Shown here piece after piece: positions 11,375 to 22,924 of a stretch of 64,000 nt of DNA (positions within the stretch are counted from its first letter, which is position 1; each line of letters opens with the position of its first letter). The DNA lies in contig NC_080079.1 in the NCBI RefSeq assembly GCF_949987535.1, forward strand, positions 51,013,000 to 51,076,999, given 5' to 3'. The notes below the pieces were generated by a model. That model searched no databases. It was not told the origin of the DNA and saw nothing but the letters and a program-made list of their open reading frames with translations. Origin of the DNA: Balaenoptera acutorostrata. Lineage: Eukaryota; Chordata; Mammalia; Artiodactyla; Balaenopteridae. The translations under genes were made by a program, and so were the position numbers.

Positions 11375-13593
11375 TTTAAAAAGGATTATACGTCATAAAC
11401 ATTACAGAGGCAAATCTCTGAAATACCATACATCTGTGGAAAGAAAGAGATCATTCTTCTACTGACACGATCTCAAAGTCATATTGTTAGGGGGATATTT
11501 AAGTTGCACAGTAATATGTACAGTGCATCATAATCAGTTAAAGTACATATTTATATGATATCTAGATATGCTTATGAGTGCATAGACAGAAAAATTCTGG
11601 AAGGCTACTTATCAAACTGATAACAATGATTTTTATGTTGGAAGATGAGGTGAGGGGAGATGTCAAGGTGAACTTTGTTTAATCAGTATCGATTTGGATT
11701 TCTTTTAAATAAGAACATATTTATTCATATGTATTAAAAATAAATTTGAAAGGCCAGAAAATCAAATGAACAGACATAAAGCTGGTATTTGTGCCACTGC
11801 TACCTAGTAGCTATCTGCAGAGGATTCTAAATATTGAGCCTAAATGGTGATCTGGTTACATTCAAGAGCATCCCAGCAAACCACCCTCAACTTAGTTAAA
11901 ATAGTCCTAATAGCTCAGTGGAAACCTGACCTTTGTGGGGGCAAGTTATCATTATTTAGTGCCAGATGTAGGCAGTAAATATAATAAACATGTTACATGC
12001 AACTAAGAGTCCTTGAGAGGTTAACAGGTATTGTATATTTCAACCAGCATCATATGAATAGCTTAATGCAAAACTGTGAATGATTTTTAGATCTTTTTAA
12101 TGAATGTCTTGATCCTCTAAAATCTAAAATGTCTTGATCCCTGGAAAAAAGCAAATACTATTGAAAAGAGAGTCGATTTCCAAATGATAGTCTGTTTAAG
12201 GTATTTAAAGTGTTCTAAAACATCAAGAGCAGAAGTAACTCAAAACAACTCTGTGCAAGGATGTGATGAGAATGGGACCACTATTTGCTGATAAACGATC
12301 AAGACTTTGGGCAGGAAAGCAGGCCTGTGAGCAGCAGAAACCTGACCCTCCGATGAAGAGCCAAGCTGAGGATGACGCCATAGGATGGTCGCACTTTTCA
12401 GCTTTCAAGTAATACTCCCTGATGGCTGATTTGAAACCTTATAATTCTCTTAGAGTATGAAACATCAGAATTTTTACTGGGGCAATTTTTCTCACAACCA
12501 ATCGCCAGTATGTCTGACACACAAAACTTGAGTCGAGCTCTGAAATGGGGATGAACTGAAACAAAGGTTTTACCTTCCAGTAAAATTGAGCTTTTTACTC
12601 CCCTAGTTACAAAACTGTAAAAGCCCAAAGTTTGTATGGTGGTTTTGGGGAGGATGATTGCAATATGAAATTAATGTTGGCACAAATCCTAAGGTATGTG
12701 AACCTTGGATTTTATTTAGAGAGTTTTTTTGTGACTGCTATGGATCCAACGTGGTACTAGGTGCTTTCACATGTCTCTTCTCTGATATAATCTCTCCGAC
12801 ATCCTGGAAGGCTGAGTGGTATCTGTATTTCATTGAGAAATAAATTGAGGTTCTGGGAGGTCAGGTTGGTTACCTGAGGTCCCACCAGGGGCAGAATCAG
12901 GATTCAAATCAAAAACTGCCTGATTCCAAAGGTACGCACCCACGCTGTCCCACCTGGGGTGACCTCTCATTGTATCCCCTGCAAGGGTCTCTGCATCTTT
13001 CTGTTTCATGGGTTTCCCCATCCAGACTGAGTTTATTGAGGGCAGGAAGCACGACTTACTCATGTTTGAATGCTCAGGGTCCTGATGAAACTAGCTTAAA
13101 ATAACTTTACTTTTCTCTCATCCAATTTCTAAAATAAATTCTGATTTCTTACAGCAAAGAAGAAACCATTTAAAGTTCTAAGGAAGAGAGTAATTAGAAA
13201 CAGTAGGACTCCAGGAGGGACATAGTTAAGAAAAAACAAATTAGGCTGCTGGATACCTCATTAGTTTGAATGTGCTGAGAAGCAATTTATATGTCAGTTG
13301 GCAATTTGGGATGAATTAGAGACAGGTACTTAGAAAACTAAGCAAATTATTAACTTAGAGGTAACCAAAGTTGCATAAGAAATGTAATCAAGGTATATTA
13401 TATATAGCTTATCTGGGAGTAATATTTACACAATTGTTATTACGAATATTGAATATTGATTTCACCAAAACTTGTGACATAGATATGTTGGAAGGGTAAA
13501 TGTGGGGTGGGGGCCATAGGAGAGGGAATCTGAGTCTTCCAGGGTGGTTAGTTGATGAAAATACCAAGAAATAGCAGTATAAGCATATTGTTT
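11375..13593. other. Intergenic DNA, no gene seen
   Basis: Mostly AT-rich unique sequence. The stretch 12,730-12,940 has the flavour of an ancient MIR/L2-type repeat ('gaggttctgggaggtcagg', 'gggcagaatcaggattcaaa'). The short open frames near 12,223-13,063 lack domains or exon signals. Confidence 0.4.
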
Positions 13594-13608
13594 AGAAATA
13601 AGGAGGTG

Positions 13609-13788
13609 TGACTTCCCTGGTGGTCCAGTGGCTAAGACTCTGCTCTCCCAATGCAGGGGGCCCGGGTTTGATCCCTGGTCAGGGAACTAGATCCCACATG
13701 CATGCCACAACTAAGAGTTCACATGCTGTAACTAAGACCTGGCACAGCCAAATAAATAAATAAATATTTTTAAAAAAACTTAAAAAAA
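13609..13788 (+). mobile_element. Short tRNA-derived SINE (about 180 bp)
   Basis: Starts 'acttccctggtggtccagtg', has B box 'gggtttgatccc', and ends in an (aaat)n tail. It lacks the long CHR 3' body, so it is a shorter, probably older relative. TSD agaaataaggaggtg at 13,594-13,608, with agaaataaggaagta at 13,789-13,803. Confidence 0.88.
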
Positions 13789-13803
13789 AGAAATAAGGAA
13801 GTA

Positions 13804-15835
13804 ACAGGCAGAAGAAACAGCTGAAAGAGCAGGATGTGGGTACTTCTGGGGAACGGGGATGAGGGTGCGTTGGAGGAAAGCCAAGGGAACTGTTATATTT
13901 CATTGTAAGCGTCTTCATTGTAAAACTTCTGACTTTTTAAGGTACATACATATATTACTTTGACAGAGATAAAACTTAAATTATAAAGTAAAGTGAGTGG
14001 TAGCTGGGACCGTCTTCAGGGTGGAACCCATATCCTGAGTTGAACCTTTAGACCATGGAACTGTTTCTGAAGTACTTGAGTGTGAATTCTTGCATGATTA
14101 GCCATGTGGAGCATCAAATAATTTTTGGTGACTAAACTGAAGAAACAAAAATAAACGTTCAGGGTTTTAGTACTGTAGTTGTCAGTACTCTAGCCATACA
14201 GCACATCATGGAAAATAAAACAGTACAAATCAAACATTACTTAAGCACATACTGCTACTCCAACTTTTTCTGTTTTCTGTTGCTGTCATTCAAGGTGAAA
14301 ATGTAAGCACAGTTTTCATAAAAATAATTCACCTACACTGAACATTCGCTATATCTATGCCAGACGCTGAATAAACCACTTCCTGCCTTTAACCTCTGGA
14401 TCACTGAACAGTTTCTGAAACGGTAAGCATGAATTACTGCACAATCTACCATGGCCAGCCAGAAATAGGTTAAGTGGGCTAATATTAAATACAGCATTTA
14501 TTTTTAGGGTTTTAGGAGTGACAGAGCAAAGCCACATTCAAGAGAAACTAAAATGGAATAAAGTAAACCATCTTTTTAAAGCACCTGTTAATTTTCCAAT
14601 GACTACCTCACCTTGCCTCTCCAACCTAGGATGACATTTTGAGGGACGTTTTAATATAAACTGCTAACCTTTACTGAGCACCCAGGATGTCCCTGGCACA
14701 GCCTTCAATATTTAGATACTTCCAGAAGAGCTGATGTTTCAGTTATGGGGTTCTAAGTCTATGCTTGAAGAACTTATAAAGTGTGAACAAGCTAACTCTT
14801 TATTTTCGAGGCAGTGTGACGGTAAAAAGCAATGAAGGTTAACTTTAGGGCTTCCTTGGAAGTTAATGAGTTATTTATCATGTAGTGTGTAGCTCCCTTA
14901 CATGCTACATCAAATTAATACAATGATGTTTTAATCAAATCTTCTACATGGTAAAATGACCCGCCAGGGCTGGACCCACTAGGGGTGAGCCACAGGTGTG
15001 TATAGCCTCATGCGGTAGGAAAATGAACAACTCCTTTGGAAGAGGCAGTGCCGAGTGGGGAGAGCCTACCAGGGCCTGGTTCCATGACAGTCGATAAAGT
15101 GGTTGGACGTGGCCAGCTGTTTGCAAGGCTGGGCTGCTCCAGCAGTCCCAGTAAAAGCCAACATCTACTGCATATCTACAAGGTGCTACGTATGGTGCTA
15201 GGGGCTTCCTGTGCACTCCCTCAGTAATTGTCACACTGGCAGGAACTGCGGCCTGGAGAAAGCCAGGATCACAGTTAGCAGATAAGGGCTAACTCAGGGC
15301 TGTAACCCAATTCTCTAAGCCTGTCCTGTACCAGCAATGCTCCCTGTGTCTGCAAGCTCTGAAGGGCAGTTATGTCCTGCTGAGCTCCATGGATGTTTCC
15401 TGAAATAATCTGCTGGGTTAGAAGACTGACTGATGTATTTTATCTGTGCAGTCTTTGACATTTATTTCTGTTTTGCTCCATCTACATTTTTTACTAATAC
15501 TTAGGTTTTTTGAAGATGTGGCCTGAATGAGATATCCAGGAAGAAGCTGGGTGTAGTGGGGAACAGTGTCAAGAGAGGAGACTGACTTAATTGTCCACTC
15601 ATGGGTTCACCCAAAGTAAAGTTTTCATTTTTCTTTCATGAAAGAAATAAAGAATCTTAGTCTCCTAATTACAGAATGGATAATACCTCTGTGTGTTTCC
15701 TTAAGCAAGGTTTCTTAGACACACAGTGGACACCTGATGCTGAAGCAAAGCCCAAGGCCCTGGTTTAGCATGATTTTATGTTTGTTTTAGGGATTGTGGC
15801 AGCCATTATGTGAAAGTTTCACAAGACCTCAATGG
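13804..15835. other. Intergenic DNA, no gene seen
   Basis: Unique-looking sequence. A weak MIR-like stretch around 15,155-15,290 ('tctacaaggtgctacgtatg') is too decayed to assign. The 96-codon minus frame at 14,944-15,234 and its plus-strand partner overlap on opposite strands and have no recognisable domain. Confidence 0.4.
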
Positions 15836-15837
15836 GA

Positions 15838-16062
15838 AAGGAGATGATGTATTAAAGTAATGCCTAATGAGCAGGCATTGTTAAGAAGAGGGAAGCCCTA
15901 GTTGAGCCGTTCCAGATGACACCATGTGGAGAAGAAGCCATGCCCACTGAGCCCAGCTCAAATTTCTGACCCACAGAATCATAACTGACAAAAGGATTGT
16001 TGTTTTAATCTACTAAGTTTGAGTGTACTTTGTGACACAGCTATAGCTGACTGAGACAGACC
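15838..16062 (+). mobile_element. 3' end of an old MaLR/MLT1-like LTR
   Basis: The closing part reads like MLT1-type LTRs: 'gacccacagaatcataactg', then 'tgttgttttaatctactaag', a 'gacacagctatagctgactg' motif and a final 'gagaca'. Only the 3' portion is recognisable. Non-coding. Confidence 0.5.
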
Positions 16063-16585
16063 CTTATTAGGAACAGCCTAAGCTGGAAAGATTCATAGCC
16101 CAAGGTTGAATCCAAGCAAGTTAAACTCAGGAGCATAAAAAGTACACAGAGAAGAGGGTGAAAAGGTGACAGAATGAGGCAGGTACAGAGGGAAACAAAC
16201 TATGAAGGGGAAGATGAAGCTAGTTCTGTTGCTAAGGGATAAACAAGATGGCCTGATCCTTAGAGGAGAACTTCGCACTATGTCTGCACATGGCAGAAGT
16301 CCAAAAAAGTATTTGTTGAATAACAAATGAATTCGTGGGGCAGTCAGCTTTCCTGTCCTACTTATCTCCATTCCATCAACAAAATACATTCTTCTCAACT
16401 GTGTCAGCTTGTTTCTTGTTTATCTTGTGAGCCATATTGTGCCCCTAATAATACTCAGTTTCTTTGCTGTCATTGCTCACTGTGACTCAAGTGGCTTTCC
16501 TCAGGCAAAATGTCAAAGGTTACAAAATTCTTATACAGGGCATGCTGGGGAGGAGAAACCTGGTTGAAAGGGGACACTAGAAAAA
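16063..16585. other. Intergenic DNA, no gene seen
   Basis: The 101-codon minus frame at 16,093-16,398 has no recognisable motif and no splice or promoter context. I see no repeat I can name. Confidence 0.35.
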
Positions 16586-16589
16586 AAAT

Positions 16590-17480
16590 CTTTTAATGGT
16601 ATGACCTATAGAAAGTACACTACACAAATCTTAATTGTACAGTGCTATAAAATGTGCATATGTATACACCATGTAACCACCACTCAGATCTAGGACATCC
16701 ATCATCCCAGAGGTTCCCTCATGCATTTCCTAGGTACCACGAGGTAACCACTACTCTGACTTCTATCATCATAGATTAATTAACCTGTTCTTGAACTTCA
16801 TACATATGGAAATACAAAGCATGTGTGTCTTTGACTCCTTTTGCTCCACAAAACGTCGAAAATTCATCCATGTTGTATCAGTAATTTGTTGTTTTTATTG
16901 TACAAATATACCAACATTTATATACCTTGCTGATGAACATGAAGGTCATTTCCAGTCTGGGGCTATTATGAATAAGGTTGTCATGAACACTTTCCTACAT
17001 ATTTGTGGACATATGCACTCATTTCTCTTGGGCAAATACCTAGGAGTGAAATTGCTGATTCGTAGGGTTGAGCGTATGTTTAGCTTTAGTAGATAATGTC
17101 CAGCAGTTTTCTGAAGTGGATAAAATCATTTACTCTCCCTCTGAAAATGAAGCGTGCTCCATATCCTTGTTAGCACTTAATACTGTCAGACTTTTATATT
17201 TTAGCTGCCCTGTCTGGTATGTAGTGCTATCTCACTGAGGTTTTAATTTGCATTTTCCACATGAATGATGAGGTTGAGCACTTTTTCAAAAGCTTATTGA
17301 CCATTTGGATGCCTCTTTATGAAGTGTCTGTTCAGATCTTTTGCCCATTTTTTAATTGAGTTGTTTGTCCTTTTCTTATTGATATGTAGGTGTCCTTTTG
17401 TCAGATAGATGTGTTGTGAATCTATTCTCCCAGTCGCTGGCTTGCCTATTAGTGATATCTTTTGCTTAACCTAAGTACTT
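16590..17480 (-). mobile_element. Old LINE-1, antisense (3' UTR and ORF2 end)
   Basis: Antisense L1M text: the 'ccatgtaaccaccactcaga' 3' UTR-type block near 16,670, then 'tgctgatgaacatgaagg', 'ttttgcccattttttaattg' near 17,338 and 'gttgtttgtccttttcttat'. The plus-strand 101-codon frame here is a shadow of this repeat. Confidence 0.7.
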
Positions 17481-17514
17481 ACTTTTAATGAACCAGGACT
17501 TATCTTTTTAAAAA

Positions 17515-17606
17515 TATGATGAATACATATTACAATATAATTATAATTAATTATAATATAATTATAATAATATAATTATTATAATATAATTATAATAATA
17601 ATAAAA
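17515..17606. repeat. AT-rich simple repeat (TAATTATAATA-type)
   Basis: Imperfect tandem repeats of an 11-14-bp A/T unit, such as attataatataattataa, form a low-complexity block within antisense L1 sequence. Confidence 0.85.
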
Positions 17607-17917
17607 TGAATACCTGCAAACCCACCCCAAATTTCTGATCTAGAACATGACCCCTACTTTGGAGCAGCTTGCCCTTCAAGTCAACTACTCCCTCCCTGCT
17701 ACTCCCTCAGAGATAACTCTTGCCTTGAATTTTGTATTTATCATTCACATACTTTTAAAAATAGTGTTACCTAATATGGATGTATCTCTAAACAACATGT
17801 TGCTCCACTTGTCTGTTTTTGAGATTTATAAAAATAGTCTCTTATACTGTGTTGTCTTCTTAGGCTTTCTTTTTTCCTCCTACTCACTTTATGTTTCCAA
17901 GATTCATCTTTATTTCT

Positions 17918-18217
17918 TTTTTTTTTTTAATTTACTTATTTATTTATTTATTTTTGGCTGTGTTGGGTCTTCGTTTCTGTGCGAGGGCTTTCTCTAGTTG
18001 TGGCAAGCGGGGGCCACTCTTCATCGCAGTGCGCGGGCCTCTCACTATCGCGGCCTCTCCTGTTGCGGAGCACAGGCTCCAGACGCACAGGCTCAGTAGT
18101 TGTGGCGCACGGGCCTAGTTGCTCCACGGCATGTGGGATCTTCCCAGACCAGGGCTCGAACCCCTGTCCCCTGCATTAGCAGGCAGACTCTCAACCACTG
18201 CGCCACCAGGGAAGCCC
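17918..18217 (-). mobile_element. CHR-type SINE, short subtype, antisense
   Basis: Plus-strand text runs from a T-rich tail through 'gcgggcctctcactatcgcg' to 'gccaccagggaagcccc'. It has a perfect 13-bp TSD, catctttatttct, at 17,905-17,917 and 18,218-18,230. It splits the antisense old L1. Confidence 0.93.
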
Positions 18218-18892
18218 CATCTTTATTTCTGCATGTAGTTGTAGATCACCCATTTTCACAGCTGGATAACATTCTACATGATTCTTTCCCCCACAATTTA
18301 TTTATGCATTAGCCCATCCATGTTGTTCTCAGTATTTTTTTTTTTATTTCAAAGAATGCTGTTAGGATCCATCTTGCAAATATCTTCTTGTGTACCTGTG
18401 CAAGAGTTTCTCTAGGGTATATACAAAGGAGTGGAATATACAGCTCATAGAATGTGGTCATATTCTGTTTTGCAAAATACTGTCGAAGTGTTTTCCAAAG
18501 TGGTTGTACCAATTTATACTCCCACCTGCAGTTAAAGGTGCCCCCATTGCTCCATATTTCCCCCAACACTTTGAACTATCAGATTTAAAAATTTTTCTAA
18601 TTTGGTGGATATAAAATGATATCTCATTGTCATCTTCCACTTTCTTCATTACTAATAAGCTGGAGCATATTTATGGACCACTGGTCTTTTATCCATTTTT
18701 CTATTAGGTTATCATTTCCTTATTGATTGTTATAATTATTTATTCTCAATATTATTCCTTTGTTGCTTATATATGTTGTTAATATGTTCTCCCAGTTTGT
18801 GGCTTGACTCTTCACTTTCTTTATAGTGTCTTTTAACAAAGAGAAGTTTTTGATTTTAATGTAGTTGCATTATTAATCTTTTCTTTCATGAT

Positions 18893-19023
18893 TAGAAAAA
18901 AATTTTTTTTGGCTGCACCATGTGGCTTGTGGGATCTTAGTTCCCTGACCAGGGATTGAACCTGGGGCTATGGTCAGTGAAAGTGCCCAGTCCTAACCAC
19001 TGGGAACCACCAGGGAACTCCCA
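18893..19023 (-). mobile_element. Short tRNA-derived SINE, antisense
   Basis: About 130 bp: 'ttggctgcaccatgtggctt', then 'gaccagggattgaacctggg' (reverse of the B-box area) and 'ccaccagggaactccc'. Same short class as 58,453-58,579. TSDs are not clear. Confidence 0.8.
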
Positions 19024-19229
19024 GAATTTTAAAATATTGTTTAGTAAACTATTCTCTACCCAAGTTGATGAAGACATTCATCTGTATTACCTTCTAAAAG
19101 TATTAAACTATGCTTTCACATTTAAGTGTTTGATTTGGAATTGATTTTTGTGTTACAAATATCAATTTCATTTTTTCCACGTGAATAACAAATTGTCCTA
19201 GCTTGATATGTCTTCATTCTCTATTGGTC

Positions 19230-19605
19230 TTTGTGGTAGGGTGAATAATGGTTCCCCAAAGATGTCCACTTCCTAATCCTTGGAACCTGAGAATGTGTTA
19301 CCTTTTATGGCAAAAGGGAATTTGCAGGTATTCATTAAGTTAAGGATCTTGAGAATGGGAGATTAACTTGGATTATGTGGGCGAACCCAATGTAATCAGA
19401 AGGATCTTCATAAGAGGGAGGAGTAGGCTTAGAGAAATACAAGGACAGAAGCAGAGGTCAGAGATGGAGTTATATACTCTGAAGACAGAGGAAGGGGTCA
19501 CAAGCCAAGGAATGCAGGCGTCTTTAGAAATTGGAAAAGGAATAACAATACATTCTTCTCTAGAGCTTCTTTCTAAAAGCCCTATGTCTTGGCTAACTGA
19601 CTCTT
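19230..19605 (+). mobile_element. MLT1-like MaLR LTR, 5' part
   Basis: Matches the familiar MLT1 LTR opening: 'gtggtagggtgaataatgg', 'ccccaaagatgtccacttcc', 'gcaaaagggaatttgcaggt', 'ttaagttaaggatcttgaga' and 'aggaatgcaggcg'. The LTR 3' end and polyadenylation region are absent. Solo, non-coding. Confidence 0.8.
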
Positions 19606-20290
19606 CTTAGGCCTTTGCTTTTCCAGATAAATTTCAGAATCTGCTTGTCAAGTTCCTCGTAAGACCCTATTGTGGTTTTGTTTAGAAATATATTGACTCT
19701 ATGAATAGTCATTTTGGGAAAAATTAACCTCTTTCAATCTTGAGTTTTCCTAAGAACATAGCATACTCCTGTATTTACTTAGGTCTTTGATGTATTACAA
19801 GAGGCTTCAAATTTTTTTCATACTGGTGTTGTACATCTTGTGTAAGATTTTTCCATGGATATCTTGTGGGCTTTTTGTTCCTAATGAAAATACGTTATTT
19901 TTAAGATTTTATTCTAACTGCTGTTGAGGTATAGAAGTGTGATTGATTTTTAGATAAGCTTTTATTACCATAATAGTTTGTCTATAGATTTCTTTGGTTT
20001 CTATTAGACAATGATATCACTTGTGTAATGACAGTTTTGCTTCTACCTTTCCATTTTTTATACATTAATTTTCTTTTTCTTCTCTTACTACAATGGCTAG
20101 GATCACCAACGTAATATTGAATAGAGGTGGTGATTGTGGTCATCCTTTATATATTTCTAGTTTTAAAGGAACTTTAACATTTTCCCATTGACAACAATCT
20201 CTGATGTAGATTTTTTTTAAAGTTATGACCTGGTGTTGAACTTCATCAAATGCTCCCTCTCATATTTTCCTTTCAGTGAGATGCAGCAAT

Positions 20291-22900
20291 GTATTTCAAT
20301 AAGAATAGATTGTCCCTGCTATTGCTTTTGATTGCTTCTCTTCAGCATTTCTACCAGACATGTCATTCAACTTCTGATCTAATCTGCTTTGCCAAAGCTC
20401 AAGAAGGGGCAGCCCTGGGTGACCTCACCCAAGAGTAGATACATGACCCAACGCACACGTAGTTCAATGCTAGACAAGTATTCCCATGTCAAGATCCCAA
20501 ACTGTTCATAACTGTGCAGCACTGGAACTTTCAGGTCACAGAGATAAGAGGTCAGAATTGGTGCCATGGCAATCCTGGACCACTGCAGAATGAAGTCACA
20601 GGGAACAGAAACCTGGAACCGTGGAGAACAGGGTAGAGTCTCAGAAAGGAGAGACAAGGACCACACATAAAAAGAGGAGCCTCCTCTGATCTTAATGCTT
20701 CCCAGATCCGAGCCTTGTTCCCATGAGGCCTGGTTCTGTTTCATTTCTGCCCTTATAGAAGACATCCCTTTCCCCCCTACTTGCAGCCTGAATGGGCTTG
20801 TCCACATGATTAAATAAATAAGCCTAACCCATACCTCTTCCATATCAGTCTTTGTGATGCTGGCCTCCAGAGCATCTGTCACACTGACCCCCTGCTTTTC
20901 CATTTCCACCACCTCATTCAGGTCCTTCTCATGTCCCACTAGGGCTCTTGTGCTGGTGCCAAACCAGTCTCTAGGCTCACCCTTAGGTAAATCATTTCCC
21001 CAGCTTCCAGATACATCAGTCTGCAGCCTAGCTCTGAAACTGCCTTGCCCAACCTCGCAACTGGCCATGGCTGCCCATCCCCTCTGGAGTCTGAGCATCT
21101 CCCCATGGCATTCAAGGACTCCCATGGTTTGTTTTCATCACCTCTCAAACTTCTCTCTCCTCTCAGCTATAAGTGACCCGAACTGATCAGAACTGTACTT
21201 ACTTTGGGTCTTGGTGTGCTCACACTTTGGTCCCCAGAAGCCTTTGCTCCTGTGCTTTACTCCATCTGCCCTGCCCATGCTCCTTAGGTCTTCGCAGGCT
21301 GCACAGAACAAGGAACCTCTCAGGTCCCTTAGGGATGGACACACAGGGAACTCGGGACACATCTCAGTGGTGGTGACCAGCCCTCAGGAGCATGTGTGCA
21401 TCAGTCCTCTGCCGGCTGTCCTGTGATTCCCATGCCTCGTGTGCCGTCTGTCACTTCCCCTCCTATGGTTCCCCTGCTCCATCTACTGCCCCCTCTGTTC
21501 TCATTGCAGACACTGGTGTGTCCTTCCCTCCTGTCAGCACCCGAGGGCAGTGGAGCCGGGCTGACTCACCCTTCTACCCCCAAGACCAGCTCAAAGCTGA
21601 CAAGGAGCAGTAAGGAGGGCAGGAGATTGCCCTTGGCGGACTCCAAGTCCAGGGCTCCAGTCCCTGTGTGCATCTCTACACTGGCTAGATCATGGAGGAA
21701 ACTGCGTTGCTGATCCCAGCCAGCTGGATGTCCCCTCCACTTAGCTCTCTTCACCCAGGGGTGGAATCGGAGGCCCCAGGAGGAGCAAGCCGCCCAAGGG
21801 CTACCTGGAGAGGAGGCTGATCCTGGTAGGTGCTGAGAGCCATCTTAGGCCCCACGCCTGCCTAACCTTGTCCTTGTCTGACCTCTCCTGTGGTCTCATC
21901 AGCACCCCAGGGCCGGCGGCACAGGGCCAGGATTTGCGGGTGTCACCACGTGGGTAAGTAGGTAGGCAGAGTGACACATCCTGGCGTAGGCACCACATCC
22001 CCGGAACTTGCCCTGCTCTGCTCCTTCCCCTGGGGGCCTTAGGAGGCACTGGCACCTCGGCCCCCATTCAAACCCATGGCCTCATGCTCCCAGCCTTCAG
22101 TCAAGGGAAGATCCACCTCTCCTGCTCCCCACAGTCCCTAGGGGAGCCCATCAGCTCCAATTTCGACCTCCTCTGTCCCTGCGCCACCATCCTCTCTGGA
22201 TTGACTGGCCCTTCCTCTGAGCCTGGAAGATGTGGGTGTGGGGGAACTTGGGGGTGGTGAGGCTGACCCCAACCAGCGCAAACAGCTCTAGAGCCCAAGT
22301 CAGGCTGGAGTCCGCCTGAGCGGGTTGCAGGGAAAGTCCGAGAGGTTGGCAACTGTCATCGGCATCAGCCCAATCAAAGGCCACCGGGACAAGCAAAGCT
22401 TGGCAGTCAGCCAGCCGCGGGGGGTGGGCCGCCTCCTCCTGGACCAGATTGTTGGCTGGGGCTCAGCAAATTGCAGATTTCCACCCTCCTGTGCCTGGCT
22501 GCAAGCCAGTTCTCTGGGTGCTCAGGGCCATGTGCCCAAGCCTGCCTGTCCGACCCTGGGGCTTACGTCAACCAGCTGCGGGGCTCAGATCTCCGACGCC
22601 CTCCTCACTGTCTGCTCTCCGGTTCTGAGTTGGACTGGGGAGGCCTCTGGGCTTCCCAGGATTCAGGTCAAAAAACTGCAGTCCTTTCCTTGATTCCAGT
22701 GTGCCTACAGCGCCCCCTGCAGTGAGTCTCCAGTACGGGTAGCAGGGGACCCATTTCCCAACCTTGTCTTAACTAGAGATCCCTGGAGCCTTCCTTTTTT
22801 CTACCTGACAGACTCTGCCTCTGTGGGCTGTAGCCTTGGGTGTTGGAGTTAGAAGTTCTCAGTCTGTATCAAATATCCAATGTATAGAAAATGACACAAA
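20291..22900. other. GC-richer unique region, no recognised gene
   Basis: GC content and CpG count rise compared with the flanking L1 DNA. It contains the longest non-repeat open frame of the window (minus strand, 20,379-21,125, 248 codons) and plus frames at 20,854 and 22,325. None shows a domain or family motif I recognise. The long frame has a low-complexity composition and overlaps open frames on the other strand. An unrecognised exon or an old LTR cannot be excluded. Confidence 0.35.
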
Positions 22901-22924
22901 ACAAATGGGAAGCTTAGTGAATTA

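Larger units (their letters stand above)
17610..20290 (-). mobile_element. Old LINE-1 (L1M-type), antisense, with three insertions
   Basis: Antisense L1 order: 3' UTR-like text (17,640-17,900), 'agtgttttccaaagtggttg' near 18,488, 'ctcccagtttgtggcttgac' near 18,790, and RT-region antisense text from about 19,630 ('ttagaaatatattgactcta', 'aataatattgaatagaggtg'-like sequence near 20,110). It is interrupted by SINEs at 17,918 and about 18,893 and by an MLT1-like LTR piece at about 19,230. Confidence 0.65.
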
